Source: Diaminobutyricimonas sp. LJ205 (GTDB lineage: Bacteria; Actinomycetota; Actinomycetes; Actinomycetales; Microbacteriaceae). From it: a stretch of DNA of 64,000 nt. The notes under the pieces are model-generated. The model saw only the letters and a list, made by a program, of their open reading frames with translations. It was not told the DNA's origin and made no database searches. Shown in pieces: positions 15,669 through 24,203 of this stretch. Each line of letters starts with the position of its first letter. Positions within the stretch are counted from its first letter, which is position 1. The DNA is taken from contig NZ_CP046619.1 in the NCBI RefSeq assembly GCF_009755725.1, positions 2,852,001 to 2,916,000 on the forward strand, given 5' to 3'. A program made the translations under genes and the position numbers.

Positions 15669-16543
15669 GATGCCAGTTCAGTCAGGGCTGTGGTCGCCTT
15701 CTCAATGTCGTCGTGATGTTTCAGCACTACACCCAGTGTCTCGGTGATGACGCCGCCCGTCATCTCAGTCGCACCCATGGCCACCAGGGTTCGGGCCCAA
15801 TCAAGCGTCTCGGACATGGAAGGCGCTTTTCTGAGGGGCAGCGCTCGAAGATCGTCTACGAGGGCCACGAGCGCACTCGCAAGCTCGCCGTCGAGCTCCG
15901 GGACTTTCAGGCGGACGACACGTTCCTCGAACTCACGCGTCGGAAAGTCGAGGTGAAGGAACAGGCACCGCCGCCTTAGCGCCTCGGATAGCTCGCGAGT
16001 TGCGTTCGAGGTCAGTATTACGAACGGCTTTCGTTTGGCGCGAATCGTTCCCAGCTCGGGGATAGTTACTTGAAACTCCCCCAGCACTTCGAGCAGGAGG
16101 CCCTCGATCTCAACATCGGCCTTATCTGTCTCGTCGATGATCAGAACGGTAGGCTCGGTCGACCTGATCGAAGAGAGGAGCGGCCGCTCCAACAGAAACT
16201 CCTCCGAGAAGATGTTGTCCCGAGCCTCTTCCCACCCGCGTTGCTTCTCTGCAGTCAGCCATAGAATCTGGCGCGCGTGGTTCCATTCATACAAGGCCCT
16301 GGACTCATCGACGCCCTCATAGCACTGCAGCCTCACGAGCCGCGCACCAGTGGCCTCGGCTACCGCGCGGGCAAGTTCTGTCTTTCCGACGCCTGCCGGT
16401 CCCTCGATCAGGAGAGGCTTGTCGAGCGCGTCAGCGAGGAAAACTCTTGTCGCAACAGCTCGGGTTGCGAGGTATCCGACATCAGCGAGCCGATGAATGA
16501 CGTCGTCGACCGAAGAGAACAGACGGTCTTCTTGAATGCTCAC
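15665..16543 (-). CDS. MoxR-family AAA+ ATPase
   Basis: A 292-residue AAA+ protein with Walker A GPAGVGKTEL near 47, Walker B VLIIDETDKAD near 133, sensor-1 Asn in ILTSNATRELSEALRRR and an arginine finger in that region. It overlaps both neighbours by four bases (SDR upstream, VWA protein downstream), so SDR-MoxR-VWA is one operon. Family members use ATP to remodel or activate a partner enzyme through the VWA protein. There is no membrane segment. Confidence 0.88.
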   Translation of the reverse strand: MSIQEDRLFSSVDDVIHRLADVGYLATRAVATRVFLADALDKPLLIEGPAGVGKTELARAVAEATGARLVRLQCYEGVDESRALYEWNHARQILWLTAEKQRGWEEARDNIFSEEFLLERPLLSSIRSTEPTVLIIDETDKADVEIEGLLLEVLGEFQVTIPELGTIRAKRKPFVILTSNATRELSEALRRRCLFLHLDFPTREFEERVVRLKVPELDGELASALVALVDDLRALPLRKAPSMSETLDWARTLVAMGATEMTGGVITETLGVVLKHHDDIEKATTALTELAS

Positions 16544-17277
16544 AGTGCTGGGTTCCTTCCACCTGCGACGACGATTAACTGTCCAGACACCTGACCCGAA
16601 TTCGGACCGACCAGGTAAGCGACCGCCTCGGCGACATCAGCCGGTTGGTTACGCCGGCCCGTAGGAGGAGGACTATCCGGCAACTCCACGTCGGTGCGCC
16701 CTCCGAAGCCGGTGTCAGTCCTTCCGGGGGCAACTGCGTTCACCGTTACGCCGAAAGGCGCAAGGGCGTCAGACGCCGAACGGGTCAGGGCCACCAATCC
16801 GGCTTTCGCAGCGGAGTAGTGGGCACGAGCCGCATCGCCCGCCCAAGCCACTGAGCTAGTGTTCACGATTCGGCCGAAACCCTGCTCGCGCATCCGTCGG
16901 CCAGCCGCGCGCATGGAGTAGAAGGCAGACGAAAGATTCACTCGGAGCGTGCCGTCCCAGGCTTCATCATCGATGTTCCAAAACTCCGTGGTCACGTCGC
17001 CAACGATGCCGCCCACGACGTTCACGAGAACATCAAGCCGCCCATACGTTGAGTAGACGCTGTCGATAAGGTCCTCCACCGCGGCGCTCCGAGTGACATC
17101 CGCCACAAACCCTTGGGCACTATGAACGACTGGTCGAAGCTCATCGAGGGCGGCACTGACGAGCTGTTCGCGTCGGTCAGCGATGACGAGATGCACATCG
17201 CTTGCCGCCAGGCGGCGAGCGACAGCTAACCCCATTCCGCTCCCGGAGCCGGTGATCAGTACTACCCGTAGATCCAT
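16540..17277 (-). CDS. Short-chain dehydrogenase/reductase
   Basis: A classical SDR of 245 residues. The cofactor loop TGSGSGMG is at residues 8-15, and the active-site Ser lies in NTSSVAW with YSAAK downstream. The usual NNAG reads NVVG. The start at 17277 has GGGAGGG six bases upstream; a longer frame to 17328 would run through the operator at 17289-17302. It is the first gene of the operon with moxR and the VWA gene and is divergent from a GntR regulator. Likely role is oxidation of a hydroxyacyl-CoA or alcohol intermediate of the same pathway. Confidence 0.82.
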   Translation of the reverse strand: MDLRVVLITGSGSGMGLAVARRLAASDVHLVIADRREQLVSAALDELRPVVHSAQGFVADVTRSAAVEDLIDSVYSTYGRLDVLVNVVGGIVGDVTTEFWNIDDEAWDGTLRVNLSSAFYSMRAAGRRMREQGFGRIVNTSSVAWAGDAARAHYSAAKAGLVALTRSASDALAPFGVTVNAVAPGRTDTGFGGRTDVELPDSPPPTGRRNQPADVAEAVAYLVGPNSGQVSGQLIVVAGGRNPAL

Positions 17278-17288
17278 AGTGCCCTCCC

Positions 17289-17302
17289 GTATACAGGATA
17301 CC
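17289..17302. promoter_or_regulatory. GntR-type operator between SDR and gntR
   Basis: GTATACAGGATACC is the same palindrome as at 14111, read in the opposite direction. It sits 12-25 bases upstream of the SDR start and about 140 bases before the divergent GntR start, so it could serve both control of the SDR-moxR operon and autoregulation. Confidence 0.75.
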
Positions 17303-17438
17303 TTGTACTGGGGTGCTAAGTTTGCCATTTAATTGGCAGTTTCCCCTTGGTCGCGAGCACGGAGGGCCAGAGAGGTCAGAGTTCGAGTTTCGAGCTGGCC
17401 TAGTAAAGGATTACGGCATTAGGAGAGGACAGCATCAG

Positions 17439-18116
17439 ATGGCGAGAAGCCCAATCAAGCGCCGACCGCTGAACGAGCAGGTCGCCGACCGGATACGCGG
17501 CGAAATTCTTTCTGGTGTGATCAGGCCTGGTTCGCGCCTGGTTCAAGGTGAGTGGGCTGAGTCCCTCGGAGTGAGTCGCATGCCTGTTCGTGATGCGTTT
17601 CTGCAGCTTCAGTCGGAGGGTGTCCTGACCTCGGGCGGTGACGGAACGGCTGTGGTCGCCGCCACGACACAGGAAGAGATCCACGACATGTACCAACTCG
17701 CTTCGGTGGCCAGCGCCATCGCGGCTCGAAGGGCGTGCATGCGTATGTCAGAGCAGGACCTGGAAGAGTTGGACGCCGCCCAGACCGGCTTTATCGAGGC
17801 CGTGCGCCACGAAGACACCGATACTGCGTTCGGCAGTAACAACACGTTTCACCGGTTAGTGAATATTCACAGCGAATCACCACGACTCATCGCGCTTCTG
17901 CGAAATATCTCCGCGGGTATGCCCGCCCTTGGAGTCCGCGAAATTCCCGAGTGGCGAGGGCAAGCCATTCACGCTCATGAGGAACTCTTGGACGCCTTCC
18001 GACTGCGCGACGCGTCGAGGGCGGCTGAGGTCATGGAGGCTCATGTGCTCAGTGCCGCTGACGTCGTTATCGATCATCTGAGTAAGAGCGGACTCTGGGA
18101 CGAGGTCGACGTCTGA
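17439..18116 (+). CDS. GntR/FCD-family transcriptional regulator
   Basis: A 225-residue GntR regulator. The winged-helix domain spans residues about 5-70 (LNEQVADRIRGEILSG, GEWAESLGVSRMPVRDAFLQLQSEG), followed by an all-helical FCD effector domain with NNTFHRLVN and HAHEELLDAFRL histidines that usually bind a metal and a carboxylate ligand. The start is the ATG after AGGAGAGGACAGCATCAG; the longer frame to 17313 lacks homology. It is a paralogue of the regulator at 19565-20239. It probably binds the GTATMCNGKATAC sites and responds to an acid or acyl-CoA of the pathway. Confidence 0.88.
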   Translation: MARSPIKRRPLNEQVADRIRGEILSGVIRPGSRLVQGEWAESLGVSRMPVRDAFLQLQSEGVLTSGGDGTAVVAATTQEEIHDMYQLASVASAIAARRACMRMSEQDLEELDAAQTGFIEAVRHEDTDTAFGSNNTFHRLVNIHSESPRLIALLRNISAGMPALGVREIPEWRGQAIHAHEELLDAFRLRDASRAAEVMEAHVLSAADVVIDHLSKSGLWDEVDV

Positions 18117-18173
18117 CCCGTGCCGGCGGCACTTTCCAATGGTTCGGGCCCGCTTGGCGCTCACCCGATGAAT

Positions 18174-19352
18174 CTAGATGATCCGTTGAGCCCGCAACTC
18201 GTTCCGTTCCTCGTTGGAATAGCCGAGTTCCGCGAGCACGTCATCCGTACTCGATCCCAGACCCGGGACGCCAAGACGACTATATGGACGCGAACCATCA
18301 ATCCGGAAGGGAGCTTTGAGCATGCGAATTTTTCCCGCGTACGATTCGACGTCGTCGGCGACGGCGTCTGGATTGCGGGCCGCGAAGAACTCCAACGATT
18401 CCTCGATCTCTAGGACAGGTGACACAGGAACGTCTTCCCGTTCAAATGTCTCGACCCAGTAGGCAAGGGTGTGCTTGCGCAGTTCCGCAGTCACAATGGC
18501 ATTGATTTGATCGCGATGCCGTACACGCAGGGCGTTGTTCTCGAATTCAGGGACTTCCAAGAGATCCTCTCGCTCGATCGCGCGACAGAATCGCCGCCAC
18601 GACTCCTGATGGAAGGCTCCTACGACCACGAACTGGTCATCCTTGGTCGGATAGGACTCATAGGGAACCAGCTGAGGGTGACCGCTCCCCAAGCGCCGGA
18701 ACTGGGGGGAACCGTTCAGAACGCTCGCCGTGAAGTTCGGCATCAGGGCGTGTCCCGCCTCGATCAAAGAGGTTTCAATCCGCGCACCTTGACCCGTTGT
18801 CATCCGGCGAACTAGGCCCGCCAGAATGCTGATGGTCGCCATGCATGCCGTTGCGACATCGATCACGGGGGCCCCGGCTTTCGAGGGCGCCTCCTCAGCC
18901 CTTCCAGTCATCGCCATCAGGCCAGAGTAGGCCTGAGCGACGATATCGTTCCCGCTGCGCCCCTCGAATCCGCGCGCTTCCGCGAATGCGGAGACTGAAC
19001 AATAGATGATGTTGGGCTGGACCGCTTTCACATCCTCATACGAGAGTCCCCACTTATCCATCATGCCGGGGCGGAAATTCTCGACGACGACGTCTGCCTC
19101 GCGACACATCTGAAGTGCAATATCGCGACCCTGAGGCACACGAAGGTCGAGGGTGACGCTTCGTTTCCCGCGGTTCATGCCAAGAAAGTACCCACTCTGG
19201 CCAGAGATGTATTCGTCGGTGTAGCGGATCAGATCGCCGCGCAACGGTTTCTCGATCTTGATCACCTCGGCACCCAGATCGGCGAGCAGCATGGCCGCGT
19301 AGGGTGCAGCTAGAGCTGATCCGAAGTCCAGCACCTTTAGTCCGTTCAACAT
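18174..19352 (-). CDS. Family III CoA transferase (CaiB/BaiF)
   Basis: A 392-residue protein with LKVLDFGSALAAPYAAMLLADLGAEVIKIE at the N-terminus, the VENFRPGMMDKWGL motif near 90, and the family Asp at 165 in APVIDVATA. It moves CoA onto a carboxylate from an acyl-CoA donor. The start at 19352 has GGAGG six bases upstream; a longer frame to 19391 would translate the operator. It has its own promoter with the regional operator and ends 57 bases from the convergent gntR. Substrate is unknown; the regulon suggests the imported acid or its amidase product. Confidence 0.85.
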   Translation of the reverse strand: MLNGLKVLDFGSALAAPYAAMLLADLGAEVIKIEKPLRGDLIRYTDEYISGQSGYFLGMNRGKRSVTLDLRVPQGRDIALQMCREADVVVENFRPGMMDKWGLSYEDVKAVQPNIIYCSVSAFAEARGFEGRSGNDIVAQAYSGLMAMTGRAEEAPSKAGAPVIDVATACMATISILAGLVRRMTTGQGARIETSLIEAGHALMPNFTASVLNGSPQFRRLGSGHPQLVPYESYPTKDDQFVVVGAFHQESWRRFCRAIEREDLLEVPEFENNALRVRHRDQINAIVTAELRKHTLAYWVETFEREDVPVSPVLEIEESLEFFAARNPDAVADDVESYAGKIRMLKAPFRIDGSRPYSRLGVPGLGSSTDDVLAELGYSNEERNELRAQRII

Positions 19353-19365
19353 TATTGCCTCCAAT

Positions 19366-19379
19366 GGATACCGTATACC
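19366..19379 (-). promoter_or_regulatory. GntR-type operator upstream of CoA transferase
   Basis: GGATACCGTATACC matches the 14-base element at 14111 at eleven positions and lies 14-27 bases upstream of the CoA transferase ATG, right at the expected promoter. Binding there would block transcription. Confidence 0.72.
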
Positions 19380-19564
19380 AACCATACACAAGGTCGCTCG
19401 GTTGCATGCCGCAGGAAGTGCGGCAAATCACTTGGCCGACCCCCTTGCGTCTACGAAGACCACAAGAACTGTCAGCTCTTAGCGCAAGCCACCGCGCGGT
19501 CCGGATCTGCATGGCGGCGCGGTGGTCGGCCGCCGCGCGCTCTACCACCGATCCCTATCGAGCT

Positions 19565-20239
19565 TCAGTCGCTCCAAAAACCCCGTTTCCTCAGATGCGC
19601 CACCACTACATCAGCGGCTTCCATAATGTGCGACTGCATGAGCCCCCTAGCTCGCTCGGCGCCGCGAGAGCCCTCCAGAAGCGCCTCGAGGATTAAGGCA
19701 TGACTCTCTACCGATCTTGCGCGCCAACTCGGCAGGGTCCGGGTCCCCACGTGCGGAAGACTGGCGGAGAGCAGTTTCAGCACCGAGACGAGGCGCGGGG
19801 AGTTGCTTTGAAGGTTGACCAGCCGGTGGAAGCCATGGTTTGTGTCGAGAGCCCGGGCGACATCTCCATTCTCGACCGCGCACGCGAACTTCGCGTGGAT
19901 CGATTCCAGAGCGTCCGCCGACGTCCGCGTCATATTCAGCGCAGCTCGCTGCGCAGCGATGGACGCCGCGAAAGCGTTGAGCTCGTAAGCATCACGAATA
20001 TCTTGCTCGGAGAGTAGAGCCACCATCGCGGCGCCCTTGTCGGCGGCCGTCAGTATTCCCTCGGATTGCAGCCGAAGGAAGGCGTCGCGCACCGGCATCC
20101 GGCTCGTACCAAGCTTGTCTGCCCACTCCGCCTGAACCATGCGGGTCCCAGGCAACAGTTCCCCTGAGAGTACCTGTTCGCGGATGTGAGACGTTACCTG
20201 ATCATTCAAGGGTAGCCGTGAAACCGGGTTGGTAGGCAT
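19565..20239 (-). CDS. GntR/FCD-family transcriptional regulator, paralogue
   Basis: A 224-residue GntR regulator with the same build as the one at 17439. The DNA-binding part has LNDQVTSHIREQVLSGELLPG and EWADKLGTSRMPVRDAFLRLQSEG; the FCD domain has TNHGFHRLVN and HIMEAADVVV. The recognition helix (SRMPVRDAF) is identical in both regulators, so they may compete for the same operators while sensing different ligands. It lies downstream of the amidase on the same strand, 113 bases away, and upstream of the CoA transferase. Confidence 0.88.
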   Translation of the reverse strand: MPTNPVSRLPLNDQVTSHIREQVLSGELLPGTRMVQAEWADKLGTSRMPVRDAFLRLQSEGILTAADKGAAMVALLSEQDIRDAYELNAFAASIAAQRAALNMTRTSADALESIHAKFACAVENGDVARALDTNHGFHRLVNLQSNSPRLVSVLKLLSASLPHVGTRTLPSWRARSVESHALILEALLEGSRGAERARGLMQSHIMEAADVVVAHLRKRGFWSD

Positions 20240-20291
20240 AACTCGTCTAATCCACGCGATTCATCTCGCGATCCCTGCGGCCTGGACAACA

Positions 20292-20318
20292 GCACCCGAG
20301 ACCCGACGCTGCGGGTGC
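20292..20318 (-). other. Hairpin between amidase and gntR
   Basis: A GCACCCG/CGGGTGC inverted repeat with a 13-base loop lies just after the amidase stop on the minus strand. It has no T-run, so it could be a weak terminator or an RNA stability element at the end of the importer-amidase operon. Confidence 0.35.
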
Positions 20319-20352
20319 CCCAAGGGCAACCGTCCGACAGTCCCCGGCCAGG

Positions 20353-21699
20353 TCATACGCCGACCGCGCGTGGGGGCAGATGCGTGTGCCACTCGGTCAC
20401 ACGCTGGTACGCAACCGCGGCCCTGAGGAGGACGTCGTCGCGCCACCAAGGCGCTGACAGCTGCATGCCGACCGGCATCCCGTCACGATGGAAGCCGCAT
20501 GGCACCGAGATCGCCGGAATACCCGCGAAAGCCTGCGCATACGTGAGCCGCGTAAGCGCGCCACCCTCTGTGAACTTGTCGTCGGGTTCAGCTCTGGGCG
20601 TAGGAATCGCGACGGTCGGCGACAGGATGACGTCCACGGTCTCGAAGACGCCGGCGAGGTTGTGAATCCACTCCTGCCGAAAACTCGCCGCATCGGCGAA
20701 CTCCGTGCCAGAAACCGCGCGACCCAGCTGCAATCTTCGAGTAATGTCCTTGCTGATGAGATGCGGGTGCGTATCAAGCAAGTGTCCGTAGATGGCGGCG
20801 TAGTCAGCTGTGAGCATTTTGGTCATGTGCGGTTGTGTCAGATCCGCGCCTGGCACGTCGCATTCGATGAGCTCCGCCCCCAGACTCTCCAACACCTTTG
20901 CGCTCTCGCGGACCAGCCGATCTATGTCCGCATCGATATTTTCGAAGAAGAAGCGGGTTGGAACGCCGATGCGCAGCCCCTCGATACCCTCATGCAGGGA
21001 GCTTAGGACGCTCACGCGCCGTCCGGGCTGCGCCACTTTATCCCGAGGGTCGTACCAGTCCAGAACATCCATCATGCGTGCAACATCGACCGCCCGACGT
21101 GCCATTGGGCCCGCAACCGAAAACATGCCCACACTATTCTTCGCACCGCGGTAATTGGAGACCCGCCCTGCAGTTGGGCGCAGCCCAACAACCCCGTTCA
21201 AGCTCGCCGGAATACGGACGCTACCGCCCGAATCCGTGCCAATCGAGATCTGAGACATCCCCGCGGCGACGCCGGCGCCGGACCCACCGCTAGAGCCCCC
21301 AGGAATTCGCTCCAGGTTCCACGGGTTCCTACACCCACCATGATGCGGATTCTGGGTCGTTGCACTCAAGCACAGCTCTGGAAGGTTCTCCTTGGCGATG
21401 AGCACGCCGCCCGCCTGCCGGATTAGCCGAACCACCGTGGAGTCTTCAGACGCGATGTACGACAGCTCATGCGCGAGGCCGTTCGTCGTGCGTACGCCTG
21501 TGACGTTGAGATTGTCCTTCAACGACACCGCGACGCCATGGAGCAAACCTAGCCATTCCCCACGCTCTGCTGTTTCATCGGCCCAAGCTGCTGCTCGTTG
21601 AGCCTGATCCCGCATGACCGTGATCGTCGCACGCAGTTCCCCATCGGTTCTGTCGATGTTGGCCATGCACCGCGCTGTAACCTCTGCAGATGTCAACAA
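20353..21699 (-). CDS. Amidase-signature hydrolase
   Basis: A 448-residue amidase-signature enzyme with the Ser-cisSer-Lys triad visible: Lys61 in AVSLKDN, the Ser136/137 stretch PGGSSGGSGAG, and Ser160 in TDSGGSVRIPAS. It hydrolyses a carboxamide (or aryl/acyl amide) to acid plus ammonia or amine in the cytoplasm. The start appears to be TTG after AGGAG; no in-frame ATG fits, and the N-terminus is somewhat short for the family. It follows the substrate-binding protein of a Dpp-type importer by 84 bases with a strong hairpin between, so import and amide cleavage are probably coupled. Confidence 0.85.
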   Translation of the reverse strand: MLTSAEVTARCMANIDRTDGELRATITVMRDQAQRAAAWADETAERGEWLGLLHGVAVSLKDNLNVTGVRTTNGLAHELSYIASEDSTVVRLIRQAGGVLIAKENLPELCLSATTQNPHHGGCRNPWNLERIPGGSSGGSGAGVAAGMSQISIGTDSGGSVRIPASLNGVVGLRPTAGRVSNYRGAKNSVGMFSVAGPMARRAVDVARMMDVLDWYDPRDKVAQPGRRVSVLSSLHEGIEGLRIGVPTRFFFENIDADIDRLVRESAKVLESLGAELIECDVPGADLTQPHMTKMLTADYAAIYGHLLDTHPHLISKDITRRLQLGRAVSGTEFADAASFRQEWIHNLAGVFETVDVILSPTVAIPTPRAEPDDKFTEGGALTRLTYAQAFAGIPAISVPCGFHRDGMPVGMQLSAPWWRDDVLLRAAVAYQRVTEWHTHLPPRAVGV

Positions 21700-21730
21700 A
21701 CCTGATCTCTCCTAAATATCAAAAGTGCCG

Positions 21731-21756
21731 GTGGTGGGACCCTGAAGTCCCACCAC
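21731..21756 (-). terminator. Strong hairpin after the substrate-binding protein gene
   Basis: A perfect 10-base stem (GTGGTGGGAC/GTCCCACCAC, 6-base loop) lies between the binding-protein stop and the amidase start. On the minus strand it is followed by CGGCACTTTTGATATTT, a weak T-run. It could be an attenuator that lets less transcript through to the amidase, or a 3' stabiliser that raises binding-protein levels. Confidence 0.6.
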
Positions 21757-21783
21757 AGCTCAACAGCCTGGGTGTCCCTGAAC

Positions 21784-23295
21784 TCACTTCATGACAGCAG
21801 AGGTGAGATTGATGGAGAACGCGATGTTGTCAGCACGGAAGCTCTCGACTTTGTTGGTGTTGATAATGCCCAGCGCTGGCTGCTCAAAGAGCGGGACGGT
21901 CGCTACATCTTTCGTGACGATCCGCAAGACTTCCTCGTATGCCGCATCCCGATCCTCGATTGTGGCGGCCGCGTCACCCTCCGCGAGAAGCGCCGCCACT
22001 TCCGGGTTGTCGTAGTGATAGTAAATGCCAGGGTTGCCGAAGTAATAGAGGTCCCCGAAGCGGGTCTGAATGCCAATTGTCATGTCGTAGTCTTGCGCCC
22101 CGGAAAAGACATCAGCGATCCAAGATGCCCATTCAATGTTCTGAATTTCAACATTCATCCCCACTGCATTGAGTGAGTTCGCAAGGAACTCCGAGGATTT
22201 GCGGGCGAAGGATTGCGGCGGCGCCAAGATGGTTAGTGGCGTCGAAGCGTCGTAGCCCGCGTCGGCAAGCAGTTGCTTGGCTCGGTCAGGGTCGTACTGG
22301 TAGTCAGTAGTGAAGTCGACGTACCACGGATCAACGGTGACCGAGTAACCCGCAATGGGGTCACCGTATCCGCCGTAGACCGATTTGATTAGCGCATCCC
22401 TATCGATGGCAAAACTGATCGCTTCCCTGATGCGGACATCTGTAAACGGTTCCCTCGCGTTGTTCACCGCCAAGATGATCTTCCCGGCTGTCTTGCCCTG
22501 GATTACTTCGAGATTGGGAGCGCCTTCGACGGTAGGCAGCAGCTCGGGCGAGGTGAGGTCGTCTAGCACGTCGACAGCACCCGTTCTCAGCGCGTTGATT
22601 TGCGCATTCGGATCCGCAATATATTTGAACGTGACCTTTTCGACTTGGGGTTTCTCACCCCAATATTCATCGAACCGTTCCAAGACAAGGCTGTCGCCGC
22701 GGCGCCATTCAACGAACTTCAGAGGACCCGTTCCGACGGGATTTGCCTCCTGGGTGGCGTACGACTGTTCCGAGACAATGACACCTGCTGGGCCGGCCAT
22801 CGATGTGAGCCATCCCCAGCTAGGGCGGGAAAGCGTCACACTGACAGTCTTATCGTCGATGACTTCAACGCCTTCTACCAGCGCCATCTCGGCTTTGAAG
22901 ACGCTTGGTACTGCCTGATCCGCGTTGTGGAGTCCGATTGAAAACTTGACGTCGTCAGCGGTCAGAGGAGTTCCATCATGGAACGTCGCATCGACCAAGG
23001 AGAACTTATAGGTCGTCCCGTCCGGCGAAATCTCGTACGACTCCGCAAGCAAAGGCTCGATTGTGCCATCATCGGACAAGCGCACGAGGCCTTCGACCAT
23101 GTTGTACAACTGATACTCGGTGGTTGCAGATGAACGATTCCCGAAGATGTTGAGGGCGGGTGGTTCGACTTCTACCGCAATCCGCAGATGGCGGTCCTGT
23201 GCCGGCGTGCCCTCAGACGCAGTACTGCACCCAACTAGCGTGGTTACGACCAGTGCCCCCACCAGCAAGCTGGTGCCGATCTTAAAGAATTTCAT
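21784..23295 (-). CDS. ABC transporter substrate-binding lipoprotein, DppA-type (family 5)
   Basis: A 503-residue extracytoplasmic solute-binding protein. MKFFKIG followed by a hydrophobic stretch ends in the lipobox L-V-G-C (Cys23), so it is a lipoprotein. The mature part has family-5 features: LAESYEISPDGTTYKFSL, DVKFSIG, VGTGPLKFVEWRRGDSLVLERFDEYWG and DVRIREAISFAIDRDAL. The start at 23295 is preceded by AAAGGAGCACGC; a longer frame to 23325 is less likely. Family members bind peptides, but many also bind other solutes. It is the fifth gene of the dppBCDFA-amidase run. Confidence 0.9.
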   Translation of the reverse strand: MKFFKIGTSLLVGALVVTTLVGCSTASEGTPAQDRHLRIAVEVEPPALNIFGNRSSATTEYQLYNMVEGLVRLSDDGTIEPLLAESYEISPDGTTYKFSLVDATFHDGTPLTADDVKFSIGLHNADQAVPSVFKAEMALVEGVEVIDDKTVSVTLSRPSWGWLTSMAGPAGVIVSEQSYATQEANPVGTGPLKFVEWRRGDSLVLERFDEYWGEKPQVEKVTFKYIADPNAQINALRTGAVDVLDDLTSPELLPTVEGAPNLEVIQGKTAGKIILAVNNAREPFTDVRIREAISFAIDRDALIKSVYGGYGDPIAGYSVTVDPWYVDFTTDYQYDPDRAKQLLADAGYDASTPLTILAPPQSFARKSSEFLANSLNAVGMNVEIQNIEWASWIADVFSGAQDYDMTIGIQTRFGDLYYFGNPGIYYHYDNPEVAALLAEGDAAATIEDRDAAYEEVLRIVTKDVATVPLFEQPALGIINTNKVESFRADNIAFSINLTSAVMK

Positions 23296-23369
23296 GCGTG
23301 CTCCTTTGCACCTTTGAACGAACAACTTGACAACTCTTCAGAATTAACGCCTTGTGGCGCCGATACTCA

Positions 23370-24203
23370 CTAGGACGTCCCTGCCCGCGCTGATTGACGT
23401 GCCCCCTCGCCTTCGGCTCGTTTCGGCATGCGAGGGACCGCTGCCAGCAATGACTTGGTGTACGAATGTTGAGCGTTACCAAACACCTGATCCGTCGCAC
23501 CCTGTTCGACAACGATGCCTCGCTGCATAACGGCAACGCGTTCGCAGGCGTGCCGCACAATGTCCAGATCGTGAGCAACGAGGAGCAGGGTGAGCCCTTG
23601 AGACTCCTTGAGATCGGTGAGAAGATTCAAAATTTGGGCTCGGATGGATACATCCAATGCACTGACTGGTTCGTCTGCGATAAGCAGTCGCGGCCTCGGG
23701 GCGAGAGCCCGGGCAATGGCGATGCGTTGGCGTTGGCCCCCCGAGAATTCATGCGGCTTGCGCCCCGCCGAGCCTGCAGGCATCCCGACGGCGTCCAACA
23801 ATTCTTCAACGCGCGCTTTGATATTCACCCTCATGCGGAACGCTCGAAGTGGCTCGGCCACGATGTCGAAGACATCCATGCGCCCGTCCATGGCATCGGT
23901 GGGATCCTGCATGACGACCTGAACGCCTCGACGCAGCTGTCGTAGGTCGCTCTTGCCGGATCCGAGAACACGCTTGCCATCAAAATGAACGCTGCCGCTC
24001 GTGGGCGTCTCGAGCCCCAACAGGATCTTCACGAGGGTTGTCTTTCCTGAGCCAGACTCCCCGACCACGCCGAATGTCTCATTCTCATCAACTTTGAGCG
24101 TCACATGATCAAGGGCAGTGAGCGTTGGCCTAGGCGAGAAGAGCGACGTCTTGCGAAGTTCGAATACCTTCGATAAGTCTTCGACACGTAGCAGCTCAGC
24201 CAT
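23370..24203 (-). CDS. ABC transporter ATPase, DppF/OppF-type
   Basis: A 277-residue ATP-binding subunit with Walker A GESGSGKTT near 49, the signature SGGQRQRIAIARAL near 154, Walker B LLIADEP and the switch His in VAHDL. The C-terminus (NAQHSYTKSLLAAVP) is the OppF/DppF-type peptide-import extension. Its ATG shares bases with the stop of the DppD-type ATPase (TAATG), so the two are coupled. It energises uptake through the permease pair. Confidence 0.92.
   Translation of the reverse strand: MAELLRVEDLSKVFELRKTSLFSPRPTLTALDHVTLKVDENETFGVVGESGSGKTTLVKILLGLETPTSGSVHFDGKRVLGSGKSDLRQLRRGVQVVMQDPTDAMDGRMDVFDIVAEPLRAFRMRVNIKARVEELLDAVGMPAGSAGRKPHEFSGGQRQRIAIARALAPRPRLLIADEPVSALDVSIRAQILNLLTDLKESQGLTLLLVAHDLDIVRHACERVAVMQRGIVVEQGATDQVFGNAQHSYTKSLLAAVPRMPKRAEGEGARQSARAGTS

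Noticed and set aside
14313-16543. CO dehydrogenase or NO reductase maturation locus
   Set aside because: The MoxR/VWA pair is similar to CoxD/E and NorQ/D, but no cox or nor structural genes lie in the window.
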